DNA from: Planktotalea sp.
Lineage (GTDB): Bacteria; Pseudomonadota; Alphaproteobacteria; Rhodobacterales; Rhodobacteraceae
DNA length: 9,053 nucleotides
Assembly: GCA_024645145.1 (NCBI GenBank)
Contig: JAHEGL010000100.1
Location: 27-9,079, forward strand
Direction: 5' to 3'
In this document: positions 1 through 6,458 of the stretch, piece after piece
Numbering within the stretch: position 1 is the first letter of the stretch
Layout of the letters: every line of letters starts with the position of its first letter
Translations under genes and position numbers: made by a program
The notes under the pieces: generated by a model
The model's database searches: none
Seen by the model: the letters and a program-made list of their open reading frames with translations, nothing else
What the model was told of the DNA's origin: nothing

Positions 1-1
1 G

Positions 2-280
2 GCGAAACACACCGATCGCGACACGGAAGAAGAAGACGAGTTCGGCGGGACAGCAATGCTTGAGGATGACACGCTGGAACCATTGGGCCGTGAAGTAGAC
101 CTGTGGCGCGTGATGAGTGAGGCACTCGCACTCGCTCTGCCAGATTACCCGCGCGCAGAAGGTGCTGAACTTGGAACCATGCGCGTTACTCAACCGGGCA
201 AAGAAGCGATGGGCGAGGATGACCTCAAACCCTTTGCAGGCCTCGCTGATCTGAAAAGCAAGCTGGAGGGCAAGTCATGA
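2..280 (+). CDS. DUF177/YceD-like protein, C-terminal part (5' end outside window)
   Basis: The reading frame is open from the left edge and ends at TGA 278-280, so only the last 92 residues are visible and the true start lies upstream. The visible part starts with an acidic stretch, then PLGREVDLWRVMSEALALALPDYPRAEGAEL, split here as PLGREVDLW and EALALALPDYPRAEGAEL. The second is the typical C-terminal signature of DUF177 proteins (E. coli YceD relatives). The family is cytoplasmic, linked to 23S rRNA accumulation, and in most bacteria encoded directly upstream of rpmF. Here the order is kept but about 980 nt of decayed sequence separates the two genes. Its stop codon overlaps the ATG of the cupin relic in an ATGA arrangement. 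Assignment is from motif and context. Confidence 0.85.
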   Translation, partial: AKHTDRDTEEEDEFGGTAMLEDDTLEPLGREVDLWRVMSEALALALPDYPRAEGAELGTMRVTQPGKEAMGEDDLKPFAGLADLKSKLEGKS

Positions 281-548
281 GCGATGGCACCTATCTGGTA
301 AAGGCCGCTGAAATTGATGCTATGGCGGGTACGGATTAAGTCCACTTCCTGAACGAGAACGCCAAGCGCGTGAACAAATCCTTAGGCGATATGACGGGTT
401 TGACTGGTATTGGCTTTCACATCATCGAAATTGAACCGGGTCATGACAGCACAGAACATCACATGCATCATTTCGAGGACGAATGCGTTTATGTGTTGAG
501 CGGGACGGCAACCGCCTACAGCGACGACTCATATGCTTTGCAACCGGC
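277..548 (+). pseudogene. Cupin-domain protein relic: nonsense codon and lost 3' half
   Basis: ATG 277 overlaps the DUF177 stop by 4 nt, so the original gene was probably translationally coupled to it. It reads MSDGTYLVKAAEIDAMAGTD, then TAA at 337-339, and continues in the same frame as VHFLNENAKRVNKSLGDMTG and onward. Cupin motif 1 is intact after the stop: a glycine, five residues, H-M-H, four residues, E, six residues, G (from GHDSTEHHMH to VYVLSG). From memory of related proteins, lysine is expected where TAA now stands, and about 150 residues in total. Recognisable cupin sequence ends around DDSYALQP near position 548, so motif 2 and the C-terminal half are missing. An internal GTG at 370 could in theory restart translation, giving 87 residues with half a cupin barrel. 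I regard it as dead. Confidence 0.78.
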
Positions 549-1099
549 GCTAATGCCGAGACATGTGAGGACCGATTTGCCAAGTTGCTTATTCACGGCA
601 ATCAAGACGTTGGCCCAACGCAGATGCACATAACACAAGAGATCGTTGGCCTACGCACGAGTATCACGCAACACAACGACGCAGGAAACGGCAACGGAAT
701 GAGCAAAGCGATTGATCCCGAGAAGATCCTTGGACGCTGTTTGCAAATGACAAAATGTATATGTCGCACGACAAGGGGGCCACTTGGGGATTCGTCACTG
801 ATTTTGACGGCGAAAAAGGACGCGCAGATCATAAACAGGCAATGACGCGCGATGTAAAAACCGCCCGCAATGTGAGCTGCGTACAGGAAACATTGAACGA
901 TACGCTTAAGGACGTGGTTGCAGGCACATACGACTCTTCTGTGATCGCTGGTGCAAAAATCTATGAAAAATTCTGGGTTAATTCAGAAACAGGGTTTATC
1001 GCCCAGTCTTTTCGACACGTGAAAAGAACTGGTTTCGAGACAAAAACCACTCAGGTGGTCACACTAAACCCAGACTTCGTGCTGCCCGAACCCGAGTAA
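549..1099 (+). pseudogene. Remnant of a probable secreted protein, frameshifted, signal peptide lost
   Basis: Two reading frames appear to be parts of one protein. Positions 549-722 read ANAETCEDRFAKLLIHGNQD and on to MSKAIDPE. The ANA-ETC start resembles the end of a signal peptide (A-x-A) and the first mature residues. A net -1 shift near 720-722 then leads to a second frame reading EDPWTLFANDKMYMSHDKGA, continuing to TAA 1097-1099. No hydrophobic signal segment precedes the A-N-A. The second part contains AGTYDSSVIAG followed by KFWVNSETGFIAQSF, a beta-strand pattern I associate with uncharacterised periplasmic/lipoprotein domains. I do not recognise the family. ATG 755 could open a 114-residue product, but I see no convincing ribosome binding site. 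A living short gene at 755-1099 is the alternative. Confidence 0.55.
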
Positions 1100-1122
1100 G
1101 CTAAGCGCGCGCAAAGAATCGC

Positions 1123-1150
1123 TTGCGAAACACAATTTCTTCCCTATTTT
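1123..1150 (+). promoter_or_regulatory. Candidate promoter for rpmF-plsX-fabH
   Basis: TTGCGA (1123-1128) and TATTTT (1145-1150) are spaced by 16 nt and lie in the 158-nt non-coding stretch (1100-1257) upstream of rpmF. A second possible pair in the same stretch is TTGGAC (1174-1179) with TATGTG (1198-1203), spaced by 18 nt. Nothing else convincing is seen in this spacer except a small GGCC-CTCTT-GGCC stem-loop (1223-1235) in the presumed leader. Which promoter is used cannot be decided from sequence alone. Confidence 0.35.
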
Positions 1151-1257
1151 CGCGCGCTCTAGCGAATTTAGGGTTGGACAGGCGGCGAGACCTCGAATAT
1201 GTGCCTGCTAGACCCGAATAACGGCCCTCTTGGCCCCGAACATTGATAGGTTGCGAC

Positions 1258-1464
1258 ATGGCTGTCCAACAGAACAAAGTATCCAAATCGCGCCGCAACA
1301 ACCGTCGCGCACATGACGCGCTGGTTGCAGCGAACCCAAACGAGTGCTCTAACTGTGGTGAGCTGAAGCGCCCACATCACGTGTGCCCGTCTTGCGGTCA
1401 CTACGCGAACAAAGAAATCGTTGCACAAGCAGACGAGATCGATCTGGACGAAGACGCGGCATAA
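1258..1464 (+). CDS. rpmF: 50S ribosomal protein L32
   Basis: This encodes bL32, a small zinc-binding protein of the large ribosomal subunit. The 68-residue product starts [20 protein letters not shown], the typical basic N-terminus. It carries a zinc ribbon with C30-x2-C33 and C43-x2-C46, so this is the zinc-dependent form. The tail is acidic ([10 protein letters not shown]). Length is normal for alphaproteobacteria. ATG 1258 is chosen because the family begins MAVQQ or MAVPK and a short AGG (1248-1250) sits 7 nt upstream. A TTG at 1243 would add five residues with no family support. plsX follows after 22 nt, as in most bacteria. The usual upstream partner DUF177 is displaced by the decayed genes. 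Confidence 0.97.
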   Translation: MAVQQNKVSKSRRNNRRAHDALVAANPNECSNCGELKRPHHVCPSCGHYANKEIVAQADEIDLDEDAA

Positions 1465-1486
1465 CTGATCCGCGAGGTACGTTTAA

Positions 1487-2587
1487 ATGACTGTGTCTAG
1501 TGATCAGATCGATGATTTGGCGCACACGCAGAGCAAACATATTATTTTATCTATCGACGCCATGGGCGGCGATGAGGGACCGGCAGCTATCGTTGCCGGT
1601 ATTTCTCGTTCTGCATCCAAAAACCCAGACCTAGTCTTTATTGTCCACGGGCCATCTCAAACGCTGGAACCGCTGCTGGCAAAGCGCAAAAACCTTTCTG
1701 GTATATGCGAAGTGCGCGACGTCCCTGACGTTGTTAAGATGACGGACAAACCCAGCCAAACACTGCGCAGTGGCAAGAACACGTCTATGTGGTCTGCAAT
1801 TGAAGCTGTGCGTAGCGGTGAAGCCGCCGCATGTGTGTCTTGCGGCAATACCGGCGCGCTGATGGCGATGAGCATGATCCGCCTTCGCAAACTTCCCGGC
1901 GTAAACCGCCCTGCTATCGGCATCCTATGGCCTTCCCGCTCGGAGCATGGCTTTAACGTGATGCTTGATGTAGGTGCCGATATTCGCGCGGATGCGACGG
2001 ATTTGCTGCAATACGCATTGATGGGCGTGTCTTATGCGCGCAACGGGCTAAATATTGAGCGTCCGCGCGTTGGATTGCTCAACGTTGGTACCGAAGAGCA
2101 TAAAGGTCGCAACGAGCTTCATGACGCAGGCGAGCTGATTGAAAGCCAAGCAAAAGCTGCTGACTTTGAATATGTCGGTTTTGTCGAAGGCGGCGACATC
2201 CCCGGCGATCGCGCAGACGTTATTGTCACTGATGGGTTTACTGGCAATGTCGCATTGAAGACAGGTGAAGGCACCGCAGGCTTGATCGGGGATCGCTTGA
2301 AAGAAGCGTTCAACTATTCGCTCTTGTCCAAAGTTGCGGCCCTCCTTGCTTTGACTTCGCTAAAGCGCCTTCGCCAGCGTATCGATCCACGTCGCGTAAA
2401 TGGCGGGGTTTTCCTCGGATTGAACGGTACGGTTGTGAAATCACATGGCTCTGCTGATGCAACGGGTGTGGATGCGGCAATTAACCTTGCGTTTAGACTT
2501 GCACAGTCCGGCTTTTCCGACAGACTGGCAAAACGCATCGCGGCTAGTACAACAGCTGCTGCAAAAAGCATCGCCGAGGAGAGCTAG
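1487..2587 (+). CDS. plsX: Phosphate acyltransferase PlsX
   Basis: PlsX converts acyl-ACP and phosphate to acyl-phosphate, the donor used by PlsY to acylate glycerol-3-phosphate in phospholipid synthesis. It is a peripheral cytoplasmic enzyme acting at the membrane. The 366-residue product has the N-terminal signature SIDAMGGDEGP (about residues 22-32), then SGKNTSMW, CGNTGALMAM, MLDVGAD, LLNVGTEEHKG and VIVTDGFTGNVALKTGEG, all in family order. The first 20 or so residues are a variable extension, and the length is otherwise normal. ATG 1487 has GAGG (1474-1477) upstream at a 9-nt gap, and there is no other ATG before the conserved core. fabH follows after 3 nt and its ribosome binding site lies inside the plsX 3' end, so the two are probably co-translated. 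Confidence 0.97.
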   Translation: MTVSSDQIDDLAHTQSKHIILSIDAMGGDEGPAAIVAGISRSASKNPDLVFIVHGPSQTLEPLLAKRKNLSGICEVRDVPDVVKMTDKPSQTLRSGKNTSMWSAIEAVRSGEAAACVSCGNTGALMAMSMIRLRKLPGVNRPAIGILWPSRSEHGFNVMLDVGADIRADATDLLQYALMGVSYARNGLNIERPRVGLLNVGTEEHKGRNELHDAGELIESQAKAADFEYVGFVEGGDIPGDRADVIVTDGFTGNVALKTGEGTAGLIGDRLKEAFNYSLLSKVAALLALTSLKRLRQRIDPRRVNGGVFLGLNGTVVKSHGSADATGVDAAINLAFRLAQSGFSDRLAKRIAASTTAAAKSIAEES

Positions 2588-2590
2588 GGC

Positions 2591-3559
2591 ATGATACGTG
2601 CACAAATTAAAGGCGTCGGGCATTATCTACCCGAAAACGTCGTGCCAAACGCTCATTTTGAAAAAACGCTTGAAACCAGCAACGACTGGATCGTTTCGCG
2701 CTCTGGAATTGAACGACGTCATTTCGCCGCTGAAGGTGAAACCACGTCTAATCTTGCCGCAAATGCTGCCCGCGCAGCCCTTGCCGATGCCGGATTGGAA
2801 GCCAGCGATCTTGATGCATTGATTGTCGCCACATCTACCCCAGACCTGACATTTCCTTCTGCGGCAACAATGGTGCAGCATCAAATCGGGATGAACGGTG
2901 GGTTTGCATTTGATGTGCAAGCTGTGTGCGCAGGTTTCATTTTTGCGCTCGCCAACGCCAACGCGTTGATCGTCGCGGGTAGTGCGAAACGCGTAATGGT
3001 GATTGGTGCAGAAACATTCAGTCGCATCATGGATTGGACTGACCGCGGCACATGCGTGTTATTCGGCGACGGTGCTGGTGCATTAATCCTTGAAGCGGCT
3101 GAAGGTGACGGCACGGCTGCGGATCGCGGAGTATTGTCCACGGACCTCAACTCAGACGGAACATATCGCGACATTCTGTATGTCGATGGCGGAGTATCCA
3201 CAAAAACAACGGGTTATCTGCGCATGGAAGGAAAAGAAGTCTTCCGCCATGCTGTAGAAAAGCTCGCAAAAACGGCTCATACAGCTATGGACAAAGCGGG
3301 TGTGACCGCGGACGATGTGAATTGGGTTGTACCACATCAAGCCAATATTCGCATCATCAAGGGCACGGCCAAGAAGATGAACGTTCCAATGGAAAACGTC
3401 ATCGTCACAGTCCAAGATCATGGCAACACATCAGCCGCGTCTATCCCTTTGGCGCTATCCGTAGGTAAAGGCCAAGGTAAAATAAACGCCGGCGATTTGA
3501 TCGTCACTGAGGCAATTGGTGGTGGGCTCGCATGGGGCGCAGTGGTTTTGCGCTGGTAA
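2591..3559 (+). CDS. fabH: 3-oxoacyl-ACP synthase III (KAS III)
   Basis: FabH condenses a short acyl-CoA, usually acetyl-CoA, with malonyl-ACP to give acetoacetyl-ACP, the first step of type II fatty acid elongation, in the cytoplasm. The 322-residue product has normal length and the full thiolase-fold catalytic triad: Cys113 in VQAVCAGF, His249 in WVVPHQANIR and Asn279 in DHGNTSAAS. Other conserved blocks are SNDWIVSRSGIERR near the N-terminus, TCVLFGDGAGA (about 154-164) and EAIGGGLAWGAVVLRW at the C-terminus. ATG 2591 is supported by GGAG (2578-2581) 9 nt upstream within the end of plsX. It is the last gene of the rpmF-plsX-fabH unit. A weak AT-rich hairpin follows, but no good terminator. 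Confidence 0.97.
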   Translation: MIRAQIKGVGHYLPENVVPNAHFEKTLETSNDWIVSRSGIERRHFAAEGETTSNLAANAARAALADAGLEASDLDALIVATSTPDLTFPSAATMVQHQIGMNGGFAFDVQAVCAGFIFALANANALIVAGSAKRVMVIGAETFSRIMDWTDRGTCVLFGDGAGALILEAAEGDGTAADRGVLSTDLNSDGTYRDILYVDGGVSTKTTGYLRMEGKEVFRHAVEKLAKTAHTAMDKAGVTADDVNWVVPHQANIRIIKGTAKKMNVPMENVIVTVQDHGNTSAASIPLALSVGKGQGKINAGDLIVTEAIGGGLAWGAVVLRW

Positions 3560-3606
3560 ACCTTTGAAAGTGCATTCTTTCCAAGCTGCTATCACAGATC
3601 ATTCCC

Positions 3607-3636
3607 TTGACTCAAAATTCGCAATAGCTCTAAGGT
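3607..3636 (+). promoter_or_regulatory. Candidate promoter for ihfA
   Basis: TTGACT (3607-3612) is a five-of-six match to the -35 consensus. TAAGGT (3631-3636), 18 nt downstream, is the best -10 candidate and is only moderate. The pair lies in the 107-nt gap between fabH and ihfA, about 30 nt before the ihfA start. This suggests ihfA and the MerR gene are transcribed separately from, or in addition to, the fabH operon. Confidence 0.5.
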
Positions 3637-3652
3637 GACGCAATAGCCTTTT

Positions 3653-3660
3653 GGGGGGGG
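3653..3660 (+). promoter_or_regulatory. Unusual all-G ribosome binding site of ihfA
   Basis: Eight consecutive G residues preceded by a T run (CCTTTTGGGGGGGG) end 6 nt before ATG 3667. No AGGAGG-type sequence is present nearby, so the G tract must serve as the Shine-Dalgarno element, pairing with the CCUCC of 16S rRNA partly through G-U pairs. It is the longest homopolymer I noticed in the window. Confidence 0.65.
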
Positions 3661-3666
3661 CAAAAC

Positions 3667-3969
3667 ATGACTGAAAAGACTCTTACGCGGATGGACCTGA
3701 GCGAAGCGGTGTTTCGTGAAGTAGGATTGTCACGCAACGAATCTGCGGAACTGGTGGAAAATATCCTGACTCACCTCTCAGATGCGCTGGTTGCAGGTGA
3801 ACAAGTTAAGATTTCGTCGTTTGGAACATTTAGCGTGCGCGACAAGGCTGCACGCGTTGGGCGGAACCCCAAAACTGGTCAGGAAGTCCCGATCAACCCC
3901 CGCCGCGTTTTGACCTTTCGCCCGTCTCATCTGATGAAAGACCGTGTTGCCGAGGGCAACAAGCGTTAA
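3667..3969 (+). CDS. ihfA: Integration host factor subunit alpha
   Basis: IHF-alpha pairs with IHF-beta to bind specific DNA sites and bend them sharply, affecting nucleoid shape, transcription, recombination and replication. The 100-residue product has the DNABII fold: an N-terminal helical dimerisation region, [22 protein letters not shown] split as [17 protein letters not shown] and VGRNPKTG, and the beta-arm with Pro68 in the R-N-P-K-T-G turn, the residue that inserts between DNA bases. The C-terminal [13 protein letters not shown] is typical. Length matches the alpha subunit. Position between fabH and a MerR gene is the usual alphaproteobacterial place for ihfA, which favours alpha over HU or IHF-beta. 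ATG 3667 is the only sensible start. A MerR-type gene follows after 22 nt. Confidence 0.95.
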   Translation: MTEKTLTRMDLSEAVFREVGLSRNESAELVENILTHLSDALVAGEQVKISSFGTFSVRDKAARVGRNPKTGQEVPINPRRVLTFRPSHLMKDRVAEGNKR

Positions 3970-3991
3970 ACCAATCAGGAGCAGGCCCTAG

Positions 3992-5110
3992 ATGTCAAAG
4001 TCCAAGGACGCATTCCGCACGATCAGCGAAGTTGCCGATTGGCTTGAAACGCCCGCGCATGTTCTGCGGTTTTGGGAAAGCAAATTCACGCACGTAAAGC
4101 CTGTGAAACGGGCTGGCGGTAGACGCTACTATCGCCCTGCAGATATGAAACTGCTCGGCGGGATCAAGAAACTGCTGCATGATGATGGCTTGACCATCAA
4201 AGGCGCGCAAAAATTGCTGCGGGAGCATGGTGTAAAACACGTCGCAGCCTTATCGCAACCGCTTGATGAAGATCTCTTAGAGGATGAAGAAATCATCGCA
4301 GAAGCGGCCTATGAGCCTGATGCACAAGCAGAGCCGATCGCTGAAGCGAAAGCAAAGGTTCTATCCTTCCCACCCCGCGTAGAAGCACAAGAGAGTGTGT
4401 CTGAACCAGTTGCGCCAACACCGAAAACAACGCATGCGCCACATGTCGAGCCTACAGCGCCCGCAGATGTGGCGAATAGCATTGCCAATGAAACAGCGTC
4501 CACGCCTGAGCCAGACGCGCCTGACCTAGAAACGCCTGAGGGTGAAACGCAAACGCCCGAGGCCCCGGCGTTTGGTGGTGATGCCCTCCCCGCTTTCATG
4601 CGCCGCGCAACGGTAACAACGCCGACAGAACCACCACAAGCTGAAGCGCCAAACGAAACGGCGGCCACAGCAAAAGACGACACGGCGACAAAACTCACGA
4701 TTGACCCAGTTGCACGGTTTGAGCCCGTTGATCCACCTAAAAACAGCGCGCGTGATGAAGAGGCTGCTGAACAACCGGATACATCAACGCCAGCGAATCC
4801 AATATTTTCGAATAGTATGCCCCAAGATGCGCCGACAGCTTCGGGTGAACCGAAGCATGAGGCCGCACCGGTCAATATTTCTGAAGAGTCTGCGCAAACG
4901 GCAGCCCCTGAAGTGCCTCAGGCAAAACCCATCACGTATGATGTGCCCTCTGTTGAAAAAATCGCACCGCAATTGGATAGCTACGTCGCGCCGTCTGGCG
5001 TGTTGTCGTCATTACTTGGTGCGAAGCAACTTTCCCCTGAGTTGGCAAACGATCTAAGTGTGCAGCTTGACGACTTGCGCGCGCTTCGCACGCGTATGCA
5101 AAACTACTAA
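3992..5110 (+). CDS. MerR-family regulator with long acidic, proline-rich linker
   Basis: Residues about 8-82 form a MerR-type winged helix-turn-helix: [20 protein letters not shown], then [17 protein letters not shown] (41-52) and [15 protein letters not shown]. No effector-binding cysteines or ligand domain are visible. Residues about 88-330 are rich in Pro, Glu, Ala and Thr with repeated T-P-E/T-P-T units and are probably disordered. The last 38 residues (from [20 protein letters not shown]) look folded and conserved, perhaps a short helical dimerisation element. At 372 residues it is much longer than classic MerR proteins (about 120-150). AGGAG (3977-3981) lies 10 nt before ATG 3992. It sits 22 nt after ihfA and is probably co-transcribed with it. 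Target genes are unknown. Confidence 0.9.
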   Translation: MSKSKDAFRTISEVADWLETPAHVLRFWESKFTHVKPVKRAGGRRYYRPADMKLLGGIKKLLHDDGLTIKGAQKLLREHGVKHVAALSQPLDEDLLEDEEIIAEAAYEPDAQAEPIAEAKAKVLSFPPRVEAQESVSEPVAPTPKTTHAPHVEPTAPADVANSIANETASTPEPDAPDLETPEGETQTPEAPAFGGDALPAFMRRATVTTPTEPPQAEAPNETAATAKDDTATKLTIDPVARFEPVDPPKNSARDEEAAEQPDTSTPANPIFSNSMPQDAPTASGEPKHEAAPVNISEESAQTAAPEVPQAKPITYDVPSVEKIAPQLDSYVAPSGVLSSLLGAKQLSPELANDLSVQLDDLRALRTRMQNY

Positions 5111-5125
5111 GCGCGCATTTTATCC

Positions 5126-5153
5126 TTGCTCCTCCGCCTAGTTCCAGTAAACA
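5126..5153 (+). promoter_or_regulatory. Weak candidate promoter for tRNA-Pro
   Basis: TTGCTC (5126-5131) and TAAACA (5148-5153) are separated by 16 nt and would place transcription start about 10 nt before the mature tRNA. Each matches only three of six consensus bases, so this is a positional guess. Read-through from the MerR gene is the alternative. Confidence 0.25.
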
Positions 5154-5169
5154 CCGTTCCATCAGGCGT

Positions 5170-5246
5170 CGGGCTATGGCGCAGCCTGGTAGCGCGTCCG
5201 TCTGGGGGACGGAAGGTCGCAGGTTCGAGTCCTGCTAGCCCGACCA
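5170..5246 (+). tRNA. tRNA-Pro (anticodon GGG, reads CCC/CCU)
   Basis: The 77-nt sequence folds as a complete cloverleaf. The acceptor stem is CGGGCTA (5170-5176) with TAGCCCG (5236-5242), and the D stem is GCGC/GCGC. The anticodon stem is TCCGT/ACGGA with loop CTGGGGG, placing anticodon GGG at 5204-5206. The variable loop is AGGTC and the T stem is GCAGG/CCTGC around TTCGAGT. CCA (5244-5246) is encoded. The C1-G72 end pair with discriminator A73, plus G35 and G36, are proline identity features in E. coli. It lies 59 nt after the MerR gene and 85 nt before dcd. No integrase or repeat of its 3' end is seen, so there is no sign of use as an attachment site. Confidence 0.97.
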
Positions 5247-5331
5247 TTTACACTTTGCCCGCCGATCCGGTCCATTTTTGCTTTTTGCGGATCACGGAGC
5301 GGAGCATCAGGCGGGCCACCGGAGGCGCGTC

Positions 5332-6411
5332 ATGACAGGTGTTCTACCCAGCCAACGACTAGAAAAAATGATCAGCAACGGTCAAATCCACGGCGCGCCG
5401 GATATTATTCCTGAACAAATTCAACCTGCTAGCCTAGACCTCAGGCTAGGCACTGTCGCATATCGCGTGCGCGCATCTTTTCTTGCGGGCCATGGTCGCC
5501 GCGTTGAAGACCGCCTTAAAGAATTCGAGATGCACCAGATTGATCTGAGCGATGGTGCGGTACTTGAAAAGGGCTGCGTTTACGTTGTGCCTTTGATGGA
5601 AAGCCTTGATCTGCCCATCGGCTTGCAAGCCGTGGCAAATGCCAAAAGCTCTACAGGGCGACTTGATCTGCTTACACGCACGATCACGGATGGCGGTGCT
5701 GAATTTGACCGCATTGCACCTGGATATAAAGGTCCACTTTACGCCGAGATTTGCCCCCGCTCTTTTTCAGTGCTGGTGCGTCCAGGTATGCGCCTTAACC
5801 AAATTCGCTTTCGTGAGGGTCAGGCAATCCTTGATGACACCGCCCTAACTGCGCTTCATGCGAGTGATGTCTTAGTGAACGGTGACGCCTTGATTGACGA
5901 TGGGCTGGGTTTTTCCGTCGACTTAAAATTAGACGGCATTGACCTAGTTGGCTATCGTGCGAAACCGCACACTGGGGTCATCGATTTAGACAATATAGGG
6001 TTTTACGATCCTGCGGAGTATTGGGAAGATGTGCGCTGCAAAGATGGTCAAATCATCCTTGATCCCGGTGCATTCTACATTCTTGTCAGTCGCGAAGCCG
6101 TTCACATCCCACCTGCGTATGCGGCTGAAATGGCTCCATATTTAGCGATGGTTGGCGAATTTCGCGTACACTACGCTGGCTTTTTTGACCCCGGCTTTGG
6201 GCACTCTGCGGCAGGCGGGACAGGGTCACGCGGTGTGCTAGAAGTACGCTGCCATGAGGCGCCATTTGTGCTTGAACATGGTCAGGTCGTTGGCCGATTG
6301 GTCTATGAACACATGTCAGAGATCCCCCAACAACTATACGGATCTGGCATCGCCTCGAACTATCAAGGCCAAGGATTGAAACTGTCCAAACACTTCGCTG
6401 CACCTGAGTGA
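5332..6411 (+). CDS. dcd: dCTP deaminase, long two-domain form
   Basis: The enzyme deaminates dCTP to dUTP, feeding dUMP and then dTTP synthesis. At 359 residues it is nearly twice the length of E. coli Dcd (about 190), which fits the long alphaproteobacterial DCD family. Two dUTPase-like folds lie in tandem. The first has IQPASLDLRLG (30-40), NAKSSTGRLDLL (103-114) and APGYKGPLYAEI with Glu139. The second has AGFFDPGFG (282-290) and GVLEVR with Glu304, aligning by motif with the catalytic Glu138 of E. coli Dcd. Both copies keep a glutamate. ATG 5332 is chosen because GGAGG (5321-5325) lies 6 nt upstream; an in-frame start at 5278 would add 18 residues not typical of the family. TTTACA at 5247 could be a -35 element, but no good -10 follows. 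It is convergent with the next gene. Confidence 0.93.
   Translation: MTGVLPSQRLEKMISNGQIHGAPDIIPEQIQPASLDLRLGTVAYRVRASFLAGHGRRVEDRLKEFEMHQIDLSDGAVLEKGCVYVVPLMESLDLPIGLQAVANAKSSTGRLDLLTRTITDGGAEFDRIAPGYKGPLYAEICPRSFSVLVRPGMRLNQIRFREGQAILDDTALTALHASDVLVNGDALIDDGLGFSVDLKLDGIDLVGYRAKPHTGVIDLDNIGFYDPAEYWEDVRCKDGQIILDPGAFYILVSREAVHIPPAYAAEMAPYLAMVGEFRVHYAGFFDPGFGHSAAGGTGSRGVLEVRCHEAPFVLEHGQVVGRLVYEHMSEIPQQLYGSGIASNYQGQGLKLSKHFAAPE
5429..5449 (+). repeat. Perfect 7-bp inverted repeat inside dcd
   Basis: CTAGCCT (5429-5435) and AGGCTAG (5443-5449) are exact reverse complements separated by 7 nt (AGACCTC). They lie about 100 nt after the dcd start, within the codons for the conserved A-S-L-D-L-R-L segment. 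In mRNA this could form a 7-bp hairpin. The arms include CTAG, a rare tetranucleotide in many bacteria. Function, if any, is unknown. Confidence 0.6.
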
Positions 6412-6439
6412 TTTCTTTCTGATGATGAGAGCCGTTCTT

Positions 6440-6458
6440 GCCTCCGGCGGGGATATTT
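6440..6458 (+). terminator. Rhodobacterales-type gene-end motif, possible dcd terminator
   Basis: CCTCCGGCGGGGATATTT (6441-6458) lies 29 nt after the dcd stop and abuts the stop codon of the convergent minus-strand gene. Bases 6442-6445 can pair with 6449-6452 (one G-T pair) around a 3-nt loop, followed by ATATTT. From memory, variants of this sequence are very common at gene ends in Roseobacter-group genomes. The hairpin is too short for a classical intrinsic terminator, so the role is inferred from position. Confidence 0.5.

Noticed and set aside
1243..1257. TTG start for rpmF
   Set aside because: The L32 family begins at MAVQQ (ATG 1258), which also has a correctly spaced AGG.
3562..3585. 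Hairpin after fabH (CTT-x-GAAAG with CTTTC-x-AAG)
   Set aside because: The stem is AT-rich with a mismatch and no T-tract follows, so it is too weak to call a terminator.
4309..4875. Minus-strand open frame of 188 codons inside the MerR gene
   Set aside because: It lies antisense to the low-complexity linker; its Ser/Gly/Ala-rich translation mirrors the repeated coding strand, and it has no recognisable motif.
5262..5297. Pairing between GATCCG and CGGATC upstream of dcd
   Set aside because: The loop is 18 nt and T-rich, the stem only 6 bp, and there is no aptamer-like conservation to suggest a riboswitch or terminator.
5278..5331. Upstream start for dcd
   Set aside because: The start at 5332 has a strong GGAGG 6 nt upstream and matches the usual family N-terminus; the extension does not.
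5170..5331. tRNA-Pro gene as a phage or island attachment site
   Set aside because: No integrase gene, no repeat of the tRNA 3' end and no change in gene content follow it; dcd is a housekeeping gene.
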